DNA of 64,000 nt from Siphlonurus alternatus (GCA_949825025.1 OX463782.1:28250759-28314758), one strand, 5' to 3'; positions 16,813 to 31,680 are shown, counted from the first letter of the stretch. Numbers and translations are program-made. The notes: generated by a model not told the origin, from the sequence alone.

Positions 16813-16926
16813 TCTAACATAAATGAAATAAATATTTTTGTTTGCTAATATTCACTAAAGCAATAATTGTTTTGTTAATTAATATACCAAATAATGTAAC
16901 TCTTACAATATTGTAACGTCATAATG

Positions 16927-17008
16927 TTCTCCACTGGTGTCCAGTATACGGTGCGAGGGTCACGTTATTCTCCACTGGTGTCCAGTATGTGGTGCGAGGG
17001 TCACGGTG
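16927..17008. repeat. Tandem duplication of a 41-bp G+C-richer unit
   Basis: The unit contains TTCTCCACTGGTGTCCAGTA and GTGCGAGGGTCACG and is repeated once with few changes. It lies just before a CCAAT-CRE module (17070). Confidence 0.85.
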
Positions 17009-17069
17009 TGGTGCACACGACGAGTGGCACCCACAAGTCGTTTCTCTCCCTTAGCAGACATCACACTAG

Positions 17070-17091
17070 CCATTGGCTTGCTGACGTCACA
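17070..17091 (-). promoter_or_regulatory. CCAAT-CRE module 2
   Basis: The minus strand reads TTGTGACGTCAGCAAGCCAATGG. It has the same TGTGACGTCAGCAA and GCCAATGG as module 1, with five bases fewer between the two sites. It follows the 41-bp tandem duplication and another G+C-rich stretch, so 16.92-17.11 kb may be a regulatory island. Confidence 0.4.
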
Positions 17092-17999
17092 AATCGCTGA
17101 CCGCAGCTAATATCTCTCACAGAATGAATGCAGAATACTCGCAGACTATTATTTTTATCCTCTTTGAACCAGTAAAAAAAATACAATATTGATGTAAAGG
17201 AATTTTCATAAAAATAAAAACTTAGTCTTCATGTTTCTACTGTATACACCATAGAATATGAAAACATTATATCCCTTTAATAAAATAATAAATTTAATAT
17301 TAAATTTAAAGTTTTATCCCAAATTTTACAGTTATTCACAAATATTTTGACGTCTGAATTTCTGCGGGTGTCTCTTAGCATGAGGGTCAAAATGACAGAA
17401 GGGATAATCGTATTGCCAGTTGGTATAGGGCCTCGTAGAAGGGCAAGTGACCCTCGTAGTTGCGACCCTTGCTGTCGTTCTTCATTACATCTCAGCCACC
17501 GTTCTTCAGGCTACTCAAACAAAACCTCATTAATATGAAATAGCTATAATAATAAAACTTGACAGTGTTTCTAGATATATAGTATTTTATAAAAATAAAT
17601 ATATGTCAAAATTTATACACGTAACCTCTCTTCCTCTCTTTATGGTTACACTTTAACAATATTGAAACTAAGTTTCTTATGTTCAAAGATAATAATACGT
17701 CTCTATAGTCTTATAGTAATAAAATGTTAATGGTCCATTTCGTGTTGACTTGTAGATGAACATCAAAAAAGAGAAAGAAAAAGAGGGGAAAAAGAAAGGG
17801 AGAATGAGGAGAAAAAGATGTTGCAGTAAAAACATTAAGATTGAAGAAGGAACAAAGAAACAAGCGCTTCTCTGAGATTGATTCGCGGCCAGCAGTGGGA
17901 AATATAGTGGGAGGAAAGAGAGAGAGTTATGACGGAAGGAAGTCGGGCTGGGAAAGAGAGAGAGAAACGGAAATGGCAACTGAATCAAGCACAAAATGT

Positions 18000-18019
18000 A
18001 AAAAAAAAAAAAAAAAAAA
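18000..18019. repeat. A20 homopolymer after purine-rich tract
   Basis: Twenty A. The 240 bp upstream (from 17765) is mostly purine on the plus strand, with many GAAAGAGAG blocks. Confidence 0.85.
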
Positions 18020-20300
18020 TGGCTCTGTAACTTATTTTACAATGCGAGGATCTACAGATATAGACTACCTAAAGCTATTTTGAGTTATATACTTAAAAAA
18101 ACGAGGCTGTTATTCTGTGACAACCTAAAAACTTGTACGTAATTTTAAATTTCCTGCAATCAATAAACGTTACACTATTACTTGTAATTACTAATATTGA
18201 TACAATTGAAGAAATCATTTGATTTGATTTGTTTATTGGATCCAATACAGAAATGCCATATTATGGACACATAATTGACATTGTTGTTATTTTATTTTTA
18301 TGTATTAATTATGCAAAAATAAATAAACAATATAAAAAGTAGGAGAGAAACCTGTGCTGCAAATTGAAATTGTTGAATTTAATAAAGGAATAAAGTATAT
18401 TATAATATAATATGTTTTTAAAATTTCAGCAGGTATATTTTTTTCTATTAAAATTATCATGCTGTGTAAAATTTTAACTAATTAAATATTCAATATTTCG
18501 ATATGTATAGAAAATATGAATAGATGAACTGTAGAAATTTTATGATTTTACTTTATAATTTAATTAATTTACATATTTTTTAGCAAACTTTACATAGTAA
18601 TTGAATTTTAATATTAAATTACATAAGTAAGAAAGTAATGCACAATATCTTTCTTTTTTTTTTCAAACATTACAACATGCAATATTTATGCATGCAATAT
18701 TATTTACCATTTTGTAATTTGTATTATTAAAAATAATAAAAATATTAAACTTTTATTGTGACAGTACAATATAACGATGTTAAAATAAAGTTTAGTTTGT
18801 ACATATCTCATGTCACCTAGTTTTCTTGTTGCCTTCACAATCATACAACATTCAGTCAGTGCAATGTAACCTGACAGCATGGGAAAAATAAAACAAGTAA
18901 GTTTTAGTTGCAACAGCAATAAGCTATATATATAAGAAAGGGTGGTGGGTGGAGTTTTAGTTAGAGTTGCTGTAACAAAATACAACATCACACGCTACTG
19001 CTGCTGCTACTGTAGATTATGTTATTCAATAACAGCAACCTGCAAATGCCATGAGCTTATATTTTTCTTTCTACTTCTCTTCCTATATATAACTACATTT
19101 GCTCAAATGACTGCAGATATTATAAATTAAAAACTGTTGTTGACTTTTATTGTTCTTCATATCAAACACTATACTATAACACACATACTAAGGCAAAAGT
19201 AAAGTTACATGATATTTTAAAAAGGCACAATGTCAAAATAAACTTTATATACAGTAAAATCTCAAGTAAAGAATAAAATATTTGTTTGGCACGTTTGAAT
19301 ATGTGCTATGCTGTACAAGCCAAAGTTATAATATGTATAAACAAAACAAGCTAGTGAGAAGGAGAGAGAGAGAATTAGTATGGATTTGAATTTGCAATGT
19401 AAGATATAAGAGAGAAGACTAAAAAAAAAACATAATGGAATTCTTGAGTGTATAAAGTAAAAAAAAAAGAGATGCTGAGCGAGTTATAATACTGAATTAT
19501 ATAATACATAAAATGCAGCTGCAAATGTTACTATAACAACTGCATTATATTATTAATAAAAAATATAAAAGATTTATGCATAGAAAAGAAATATACAAGT
19601 ATACATTTTTTCTTAAATTATTTATAATTATAATGCAAATAAAATATACTTGAAATTAATTATGTAAATAATTTACTATTAATTTATTTTTAATGAAAAC
19701 TTTAATTTACATTGTTGTAGTTTATAATTATATTTTGCTTCATAATTAATTAAATAATATGTTTTCAACAATATGCAGTAAGATTACAATATATTATTCT
19801 GATGTTTCTAATATTTTATAACTTTGCATCATATTTGTTTGATATATTATGCTGTATACAAATTTAAAATTATCTGTTTACATATTTACCATTGAATTTA
19901 GAATTTGTTGCTAAAAACATGTTATTTATTAAAGTTTTTAAGTGCTACCACGGCTCCAAGTTGATGCAAAAATCCATCTCAAATAAATTTTTGCTATAAT
20001 TATATAATTAAATCCACACACAGCTTTGAATGAGACTTGTAAAGCCCTTAAACGTTGATTTTTGTTCACCACAAAAAAATGAATAATTAATGTGGATAAT
20101 TTTTTATCTTCATTTTCATGAAGATATACCTTCAAGTAACTTAGGCATGCATCTTAATAATATATACAGTATATTTGCCTGTATTGTTCATTGATATGAA
20201 CCATGAATTCTTCATCATTATCAGTAAAAAATTGGGTGATATTGTGTAATTCTGTAAATTTTTAAATATTTTTCCTTCCAATAATTATTATTAATATTAT

Positions 20301-20336
20301 TAACCCAGTAAACAATTATAATTGTTTACTGGGTTA
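20301..20336. repeat. Perfect 36-bp palindrome without spacer
   Basis: The sequence reads TAACCCAGTAAACAATTA and returns as its exact reverse complement with no loop. After one mismatch, two more pairs extend it. It stands in a plain A+T-rich setting. It may be a minimal foldback insertion; flanking TTATTA-type sequences are too common here to prove a target duplication. Confidence 0.8.
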
Positions 20337-22611
20337 TTATCATTATCTTCCTAAATAGTTTAAATGTACTTGTAGATATTTATTTTGTTACAAAGCATAT
20401 TAATATGTATAATTTTTTCCCCCAAGTATACACACCTCATGTTTGCAATCTAGTTCCCAACTATGACGTCACAAGCGTACTAGATAATCCTGGTTTGTAG
20501 TGCGAAGACACGGCAATAACAAACCCCCTTCATGAGAACTCATGAGTTGTGGCTATCCTCTCATAACTAGAATGAATGTGACCACTTTGGAGCAGTACAT
20601 AAACTAGGCTAAACTATCGTCGTACAGTCGGCGCAACAATTTACAACTTTAATCTTGGGTAATAACGTCATCTCAGCGTGCAATGAATCTGCCACAACTT
20701 TTTCCCAAGAAGAATTGCAGTTTTCGCAGAAAAAGTTTATAAGAAATTAATGAAAATATCAAGAATTTGACAATTAACACAAGTAAACTGCAAAGATTTT
20801 TAAGAAATTTTAGTTGGATTGACGAATTCAACGTTGCCTACTTAATTTTAATCGATATTTCGATCCACCTTGCGTTGGAAGCGCCTAAAATATAAATACT
20901 ATAAAACAAATAAACTAATTTTAGAAATCATAATACTTTGTACTCCGGTTGTACAATCTGAGCTATTTTCTTCAACATTGGAAACATTTCTTCGTGGTTT
21001 ATTTTTTATCAATTACTAATCAATAATAATAAATCAATTAAATGTTTTTATTATCCTAATAGCTACTTAATCTATCCACTCTATTCCCTGGTTAGCCACA
21101 GGAACCTCATGGCAGATTGATGATAAAAGTAATTTGTCTCAAAAGACCAATACTTTAGTGGAATACAACGTAAAAAAAGAGAAAAAAATACCACGCGACT
21201 TACTTCTGTCTATCAAGTAAAGAGTTTAAAATGCTCCCGATTATCATAAAACACACCATTAATTTTTCTCCCTTCTTCTTTTTTTATTATTAGTTTTATA
21301 TTCTCTCTTTTTATTCAGCTAAAACACTTTTAAATTTACATTCCTTTATTCTTTTTTTTTTAAAGAAAAGTTTATGAAATATATGAACTTGAGAAATTTT
21401 TAATGAAAAAAAAAATCTTTTATCTTTTTTTTTTGGTGTCTTGATCCTTAGAGAGGAAAGTCAGAAAATAAGATGAAAGTGGGCGTGGCTTTTTTTTTAC
21501 CTGTTCTATTTTCTAGCTAGCTTCAGGAAACTGCAACCCATAAAACAATGAGAAACTCAAATAACCACTCTAAATGCAACAGCAGGTATCTTTAGATTTC
21601 CTGTATGCTGCATTTCAATACCACAAAAAGAATATTTGCACTTAAATTTACATTCAGTGATTAAATTTTATTTAACTTTGCTCTTTATTTTTATATTTTA
21701 TATAAAATCAGGTCAACTCCCTTTTTTTATATAATATGAAACGTTAAAGTAAATTACTGTTTTTTCTCTATCAAAACTAACTGTTGGTAAAAGTAAAAGA
21801 GAGGTTAATGCTTTTAGTGAACGTTTATAGAGGCAACTTTAAGTGCAGCGTCGCGCGAGGTAAAAGTATCTTACCTTCCAAGTGTTTTCATTCCCTCATA
21901 TCAAAATTACTCAAGAATATTAGAAATGAGGAGGATGGCTGAGAACGGTAAATTGAAAAAGTACTGTCCTCGACTTTTTTCGTCATTCTTCGGAACAGTC
22001 TGACTCATTTATTTATTAATTAAGTCAGCATATCAGTGGTTTAGAGTATTTGGCCAGTAAAATACACTGCTAAAACACGACTTGATGACGTCACTGCGAG
22101 ACGATATGGTGGCAAATTCAAAGTAAGCCATCCTTTACTTTTATTATCGTTGGAAATTACTACCCTGATAATATTACAGATGGTACTCACTGTCAGTCAA
22201 GCCGTTGAATAAAAACTAATTTAATATAATGTTAATTAAAAATTTATATCAAGAATAAAATATATATTGAAGCTTTTAAACAAACTAGAAAATAGTATTA
22301 TAAAATTCATTGATCGATGTAGTTAAACCTATACTCTTTCTTTTTTTATGCAATAAAAAATCATGTTATTTTTTATGCATGTATTATCATATTGAAATAT
22401 CAATGAATTTATCTTCACTTTTATTTAAGATAAAATTTTGTTTCCTCAAGGGTTTATATGTTTATAGTGTTGGTAGTATACATCTAAATAATTAATTACT
22501 AGCCTTTACCGTAGCCAACTTGTTGAAAGTAACATAACCATATGGACGTTCGGAGCGACTATCTTTGCTATTATAAGTGACTAATCTGAGGATGGACGGT
22601 CAATATTTAAG

Positions 22612-22735
22612 CCGGCAGCTGCTGCTCCAGGGGTCAGTAAAGGGTAGGTATGGTGCTCATTCGAGCAAGGAGATGTGGCGCGCCAAGCGAAATCCTCCGC
22701 ACTGAGGCGAGAAGGCAAAACACTCCCCGGAGCAG
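22612..22735. other. Imperfect inverted repeat of GCTGCTGCTCC type
   Basis: GCTGCTGCTCCAGGGG near 22618 is answered near 22720 by CTCCCCGGAGCAGCAAC, with further pairing of AAAGGGTAGG to CTAACCCTTTCC. The interval is a G+C-rich island with GGCGCGCC. The flanks are plain A+T-rich DNA. It may be another foldback element. Confidence 0.4.
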
Positions 22736-23289
22736 CAACTAACCCTTTCCTTACCTCCACATGATATATACATACAAAAGTTTACAAGAGAAACTTTCTA
22801 TCGATATTTCATTTAATTAATCGTTAAATGCGTGGAATTTTGTTCAATAAAAGTTTGTAGTTTACCTAAAGTGTAATGTCATGTTAATAATATACTTAAA
22901 AGTTTTTTTTAGAATTATTACAAACAGAATAATCATATTCGGTCTCTAAAAAAAATCATTTCCTATTTATAAATTGAAAAGATGATTGATATTTTGAGTT
23001 TTACAAATAGGTTTTATAATTAATATATTCATTGATGTATATAAAAGCACTTTTAATGATTTTATTTATGCTAATGACTCTTCAATTCACTTTTGAAAAC
23101 TTGAATTCATAGCATAAAATATTATTTTAATTATAATGACAGGTAAAGACGATTAGCGAAATTTAGTCCAAGCACATAAAAAATATATAGACATTTATTT
23201 TGTGGTCCAAGTTAAGGAACGCAGGTAGAGATTACAGATGAAAAAAATCTCTAAAAGAGGACAACGGTTATGATAGCTGTGAGTACTTT

Positions 23290-23340
23290 ATTTGCCTTGC
23301 GTAACTGAGGGGACGTAGAAACTTCTTTCATAATGGTCAG
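23290..23340 (-). repeat. Fragment of the dispersed retroposon-like repeat
   Basis: The minus strand reads CTGACCATTATGAAAGAAG, TTTCTACGTCCCCTCAGTTACGC (split here as TTTCTACGTCC and CCTCAGTTACGC) and AAGGCAAATA. The motifs are in the same order as in the copies at 28805 and 30113. It is short and diverged. Confidence 0.4.
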
Positions 23341-24091
23341 TAAATAACTCAATTTAATTAAAAAATTATTTTATTAGAAAAAGATTCCATCATACATAAA
23401 CTTTAGGGTTTTAGATGTGAAGGAGATTCAGATTTAGTTTACTTGAGTGGTGTGGAAACTTCGTCAGTTGAAACTGCTAGCTTGCAACAATGTAATGAAT
23501 TGACGAAATGGGTACTTAGTAAGCCATAACACTATTGTTGCATTTGTGTCATGAAACAATGTTTTTTAAGATAAAGCCCTAGCAATAGATTAGTATTAAC
23601 TTAAAAAATATGTATTTACAATCCTTAATTTATAATCTTTATTGTTAAATGCATTGATTATATGATGTTAAAAGGCATTCAGATTAATTTAAAAGAATTT
23701 AATTAAATTAATTTAACAAATTATTTTTGTCTTTCCTCTAATTTGAATTATGCATGAATTGATCTTCAAATTGTTTTTTATATTTAAAAATATTTATGTG
23801 CAGCATAGAATGTATACAATTTTTAAGACATAAAATTTTGTCAAAACAATAGAAATTTGATTATTTATACTTGGATGATTTCATAAGAAAAAATCAAATT
23901 TTCTTTTGAAAATAACAATATACTTTTCCCCTTATTTCATATTATAGCATAAATTGATGATTTCAAAAAAATAAATTGTGTTTTGAAAGTAACGATAAAT
24001 TTAGCATTTACATTGTATTTTTGTATTAAAAATTGTTTGCAATAATTATAACAGTAATAATATACCATATATTATATGCCATATGAAGCCA

Positions 24092-24289
24092 TCAAAATTT
24101 CAAAGCAAACAGCTCACGTTTTCTAACATAGAAAATTAGTTTTGGAAGTTGTTTCCATGAAGCTATTCCATAAAGCTCCTCTATATCACGACACTTTAAT
24201 GCTAAAACTTCTAAACTATGTAAGTTCTGAAGATTCGCAGAAATACCCGATGAAAAGTTATCTGCTCTAAAACCTTTTATGTATTTCAT
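24092..24289 (-). pseudogene. Leucine-rich-repeat-like relic or exon
   Basis: This is a 65-codon frame, the only one in the window with a pattern resembling a protein family. Residues 16-51 carry leucine/isoleucine spacing like leucine-rich repeats. L20, L23, L26, L29 and L31 are followed by C33, I36, L39 and I42, then W45, L48 and L51; the core reads LQNLHSLEVLALKC then DIEELYG. Such spacing occurs in animal LRR proteins, including NACHT-LRR receptors. A stop codon lies directly before the ATG, and no splice acceptor stands at the 5' edge or continuing exon on either side. A decayed gene fragment or retrocopy is more likely than a gene. The resemblance was judged by eye and could be chance. 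Confidence 0.25.
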
Positions 24290-25253
24290 TTAAAAAAATA
24301 CGTTCCCGTATTCACAGTGTAGAGGAGGTATAAATTGTATACTAATTCAACCCCCAGTAAATTATTATACCCATAATTTATTATACATTATATTATAATA
24401 AACAGTTTCAATATCTCCATGGTTACTCCTTCCTAATTTGCCCCCCTTCCATTACCCCCATTTGTAATTACAAGGCTGGCTGGTGAAGTTTGCACGCTGC
24501 TGAACTGACCTTCCTTCACGTAACAAACTTAATTGTTGTAACAATAATACCTTCGCTACGAGCCAGTCTCATGTGACTTTGGTAATTGATTGTCCAATTA
24601 CAACAAAGCTACAGTGTTATATAACAATAACTTTAGAGAAGTAATTAAAGTTTAAAGTTTGTGATTTGAATTAAATTTTAACATTTTTTTTTAGTAAATG
24701 TTTTCGGTTCAATATAAGGAAGTTAAGAAAATAATAAAAAAAGTAAATTAATTTTTGTATAAGTAAAATGTACAGCCAAATACATGAATCCATATTATTA
24801 TATAAAATATATATTATACATCAGGATAAAATTTTAATTTTATTAAACACAAATAGTGTAAAGATACAATATAATTAGACATAAATTTAATGCAATAAAA
24901 ATAAAATATAGTTAACACAGACATAAAACATAGAGTTATAGAACAAAAATATTGAGCGTAAATCAGTTTGATGAAAATAAAAATAATTAAAATATAAATA
25001 TTATTATATTAGATACTGTGGGAGTCAAGAAACATCTTCCTTGGCATGATCATTAATAGATTTGGTTCCAGCAATACAGACATTCAGATGGTATTGACTG
25101 CAAACCTGAGAACATAGTTTACAAATACAAGTTGAGTCGGCAGTATGAAATTTAGGAGTTTTACAAATAAAATGAAAAGAAACAGTTTAAATTATTTTTA
25201 TGTCCATTTGTTTATTGCTCAAAGTCTTGTTTTTTGTTTAAATTATGATGTAT

Positions 25254-25397
25254 AGCCTGTATTACACGATACAATTTTGCATACAATTTTTCCTTGCAAG
25301 AAAATTTAATCTCCACACAAACAAATGGAGTTCAAGTTTTCTTGAAAAGAAAAATTCTATGCAATAATTAGAAAAATTGTATCGTGTAATACCGGCT
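25254..25397. mobile_element. Small inverted-repeat element (MITE-like)
   Basis: The terminal arms share GTATTACACGATACAATTTT, followed by looser pairing over GCATACAATTTTTCC, CAAGAAAA and a TCTCCA/TGGAGT block at the centre. The whole unit is about 144 bp and non-coding. The outer flanks carry TTATGATG on the left and TTATGATA on the right. This may be an imperfect 8-bp target duplication, which would suggest hAT, but four bases on the left do not fit cleanly. Confidence 0.65.
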
Positions 25398-25468
25398 TAT
25401 GATAATTTTTTTCCGATTTCTAATTAGTGCTGTTGCAATGTTCTACGTCAACTCAGTATAGTTATTAC

Positions 25469-25507
25469 CATAGAGTGATATATTTGGTCCAAATATATCA
25501 CTCTATG
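25469..25507. repeat. Near-perfect palindrome with 19-bp arms
   Basis: CATAGAGTGATATATTTGG and its exact reverse complement are separated by a single T. The palindrome lies 72 bp after the inverted-repeat element at 25254-25397. It would form a cruciform or a tight hairpin in RNA. No matching element was seen elsewhere in the window. Confidence 0.8.
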
Positions 25508-25509
25508 TT

Positions 25510-28117
<2,608 letters not shown>

Positions 28118-28804
28118 GCTCAAAAACTCATTTATTTATGTAAAAAAATTAGCTTCAATATACGTATAATAAAGATACTATCATTTTCCAAATATTATTA
28201 TTATTTAAAAAGTTAAAAACACTAAATTTAATTTGTTGTAAATTTATTCATTAGAATAGTTAGTATAAGTTATTATATGAGGAAAATTTTAGTATTAGAT
28301 ATCAAATTCTATGAATTTTATATGAAACATTAAAAAGTACATCTAAGTTATATGAAGTTATAAAATTAATCACTAAACAAAATTTAAACTTAGATTATTA
28401 CATATTCTAGCTCATGTATGCAAATATATTATTTAAACTTTCATAAAAAGTTAATGAACAAACTATTTAATTATTTAATATTAATAAGACAAGACTTAAT
28501 TTAAAAAAAATTGAATGCATAAATTAATTTTATTAAAAACGTAATACTGTGAAATTTAGAATGAAGAAAACTTTTTAATTTATTTTTATATTCAAGAGTA
28601 GACAGTTCAGAATACGTCATACGTGTACAAAGAAAGGGGAGTCATAGTGAATCTTGAATATTCAGTCTTTCATTCGAACTAAAACAGGACAGCATGCATG
28701 CCAAACAGTATATTAAATTTTATTCCTTATAATTAGAAAAAGAAATGGACTAATTTTCAGAAATAATATAATATATTATAGATTTTCATTAGGCTTTGGA
28801 CATC

Positions 28805-29001
28805 GCTTTGGTCCATTGAGAAAAAGTAGAGGTGTCCGTCCTGACTGAGGTTTTCCACGGTTCCCTCAGTCTCACCTCAGCGAATGCTGGGACGCGTAAG
28901 CATGCAGGCCGTGGCCACTATCCGTTCCCTACCTTATCCCTACCCAGTACCCCGCCGCGAGCTGTAAGCTCTTAGGGGTGTATCCTTGTAAAAAAAAAAA
29001 A
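28805..29001 (+). mobile_element. Dispersed retroposon-like repeat, fullest copy, with A-tail
   Basis: This is a G+C-rich island of about 200 bp. It contains TTTGGTCCATTGAG, GTCCGTCCTGACTGAGG, TTTTCCACGGTTCCCTCAG, CAGCGAATGCTGGGA, GGCCGTGGCC, TTCCCTACC and CTTATCCC, then GAGCTGTAAGCTCTTAGG, and ends in twelve A. The order of motifs and the A-tail are those of a SINE or the 3' end of a LINE. I recognise the GAGGTTTTCC..GGTTTCCCT..AGGCGAATGCTGGGA theme as a recurrent arthropod retroposon tail, from memory only. Four shorter relatives occur in this window, all on the minus strand. No polymerase III promoter was found at its 5' side and no clear target duplication was seen. Confidence 0.6.
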
Positions 29002-29506
29002 TTAATTATAATTAATGCTTATTAAAATATAAAATACTTGATTGTCTAATATTTATATTTACTTTCGCTTGTTTGCTTGAAAATAACTAATTTTCTAACA
29101 TTTTAAGGGACTTATTTTACTGCTGCATATAGAGTATTATATTAATAAGTGAACCCAAATATTGATGTTGTAATTTTAAATTAAAATACATATTTAAAGA
29201 ACCAGCAAAACATTAAATACTTAAATACTACCAGCAGTTTTCGGCAAATTAAGAAAAAAAAATCGACAATACAAAGTCTCTAAATCTATAGTTCATACAT
29301 TATTTTCAAGTGTTTGAACTGCTTGTAGTTTGATAATGAACTCAATACTTTTGTGGGGTCCACATCATGAAGAATATCTGGAAAATTCATTATTCTTGAA
29401 ACGTATAATTATTATAATAGTACATTTTTTTACTGCTGTACATTATGTAAAAAAGCAGCACCTCGCAAAGATTTTAGGACCTTTGTATAAAATATAGAAC
29501 AGCAGA

Positions 29507-29512
<6 letters not shown>

Positions 29513-29558
<46 letters not shown>
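29513..29558. repeat. (GA)n microsatellite, ~23 units
   Basis: A 46-bp GA array, followed after CA by four more GA units. Confidence 0.95.
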
Positions 29559-29559
<1 letters not shown>

Positions 29560-30112
29560 AGAGAGAGATGGTCTAATTAGTAAAATTTATACTTTTGTTT
29601 CCTTTGTACAGTTAAATTAGAATGTATTCCAAACGATATTTTACTTGCTTTATTATTTGGAACATAAAGCATGGACTAATTTTGTCTCACATAAAAGCCA
29701 TTTCTAATACATAAACAATGATTGTAGAGAAAAAGAGTGCAGCGATATTTCTAAGTGTGCTGCAGGAGTCAATTAGAAGTGTGGCTGCGGGCTCTCGCGG
29801 GGCAGTCTGGGTAATTTCCCCAGAGATTTCCAGCCGCAATCTCACCAGGCTATGTTTACTTCGAGGATTGCTGCATGTACTACTTTTGTATCAACCGTAC
29901 CTGCAGAGTACCTTTCTGTGCTAATGTTTAATGTATTGTACTTTTATTAATAACGGGGAGAGTTGAACATATATGTTTTTTTATGAAACTCTAATTGAGT
30001 ATTTCTACTTATTAATTACAATAATTACTCACTAACTGTACGTTTGAAACCTCGAACTTTCCGAAATCATAACTTGAGAATTTTACGGGCTCTTCTAAAA
30101 CGGGGGTGGCAA

Positions 30113-30217
30113 TCCGGCATTTGCCTGTGACTGAAGGAAACGTGGAAACTTCAGCTATAATGGACGTTATACAGCTTTTGTCAAAGAACCGGAAGTGCAC
30201 TGGTCCAAAGTCAGGGG
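30113..30217 (-). repeat. Copy of the dispersed retroposon-like repeat
   Basis: The minus strand contains CTTTGGACCAGTGCAC, CGGTTCTTTGACAAAAGC, GTCCATTATAGCTGAAG, TTTCCACGTTTCCTTCAG and GGCAAATGCCGG. About three quarters of positions agree with the copy at 51519 by eye. A 71-codon frame crosses it on the same strand but is not preserved in the sister copy, so it is not a gene. Confidence 0.55.
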
Positions 30218-31263
30218 AATATATCAAATGAACAAAGATTGTATTGTGTTGATCATATTGTGCTTTTATAAATTATATAATGTTGTTTATTGGAGTGATT
30301 GAAAAACATTGAGATTCTAAGCTCAACCTTAGTGCATGCTAACAATTATTGTACTAAGGATAATGCGATGATTTTGTTACTCTCAACCCAAGGCAATGGA
30401 CCCCACGTAGTGAAAATGGTAGTGAAAACTATTTATCGTTAATTCTCTCAATGTAAAATAGGTAATTGCTACACGTCATTAAAAGTTGATAGGAAATTTC
30501 TATAAATAACCAATCAAACATGAATAAATTTTAAAATCATAGAATTCAATTTAACGCAAGCCATGCCTTGATTTTAATTACAGGAAGCATCATTTTGCTT
30601 TCAAATGACTTTTTAAATTACTAATAACTTTTTTATATTCAATGATAAAATTTGAGGTACTAGTTATCCTAACAAAATTATTGGAAATGTGATTTGGATT
30701 TATCCAGAAAGATATCCTCTAACCTAACCGTGGTTAGTGTCTTTGACTTCCACTTAACGTTTAGTAAAAAGGCTACCATCGTGAATCGTATCCCTTATCA
30801 CTCAATATTTATGTAACTTTTGTGACGCTGAAATTCAATTTTTCCACAATTGTAATTTTTACATGAACTTAAGTAAACAGGAGTTTATGTTCGTTATATT
30901 TATGTAAAAGAAAACTACATTTATAAAAATTACTTAACCTAAAAAGTTTTCTATAAAAAATATGATTTAATATTTTTCCATTCTGTAAAACTTTTCTTTG
31001 CTCATATTTCATATATAATAGAAGTTCAATATTATTGTTTGAAAATTGTAATAAAAAAAAAAATAAATCTAAAATTCAGTCTTGTAGATGGCTGGGTTGT
31101 AATAACAACGTCTAACATTCCATTGTTTTTAAAATGAAGATATTTTAATGTTACATACAATATTTAGCCTTAAGGAGTTTTTAAGACAATATATTATTAC
31201 TACATAATATTACAAAAATACTTTATAATTTTATATTAATACATATATATACAACATGTAGTG

Positions 31264-31265
<2 letters not shown>

Positions 31266-31341
<76 letters not shown>
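31266..31341. repeat. (AT)n microsatellite, ~38 units
   Basis: About 76 bp of alternating AT, the longest AT array in the window. It is self-complementary and prone to cruciform formation. Confidence 0.95.
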
Positions 31342-31347
<6 letters not shown>

Positions 31348-31680
31348 GACATTTCTTAGCTAATTATATGTGTGTATATGATTAATTAATCATAGCATTA
31401 CCAAATTACCAAGGGATATTTTGTACACGCTACACGCTATACCAAGGGGGGAGGGGGTCGAAATGATCCGCTATTTAAATCCCATGTTAAAAAAAATTAA
31501 TTTTTTTCCCACTAATTTCTATTTTTTGCGGAACTACATTGCTCGGTGGCTAAGGATTACAAATTTTTTCAGAATTTTTGGAGCAATATTTTACATATTT
31601 TTTCGCTTTAAAAGAGTTACGGGTTGTCTTGATCCCTTCCCCCTTTCCCCCGGGCTAATATTTGAAATTTGATATTCCTT

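Larger units (their letters stand above)
14000..16920. other. Non-coding block with one G+C-rich island
   Basis: Holds the CT/CTTT tract, CCAAT-CRE module 1 and the inverted-repeat element at 15671. The island at 14800-14990 (AGAGGGGCGGGGGGAGGGG, then TTCGCATCGCCATTCCGCC) is open in one frame for 80 codons, but the product has no resemblance to known proteins. 16100-16330 is mildly G+C-richer with one TCACGTGA. Confidence 0.65.
17110..25250. other. A+T-rich non-coding block
   Basis: Islands are at 17340-17510 (GTGACCCTCGTAG), 20450-20680 (TGACGTCA at 20464), 21840-22110 (TGACGTCA at 22086) and 22600-22750. Purine-rich DNA runs from 17765 to 18019. The 103-codon minus frame at 17683-17994 is the complement of that purine tract. 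The palindrome at 20301 and the relic at 24092 are listed separately. Confidence 0.65.

Noticed and set aside
30012..30227. 71-codon minus-strand frame that reads like a protein
   Set aside because: It lies on the dispersed retroposon-like repeat. The sister copy at 51519 does not keep the frame.
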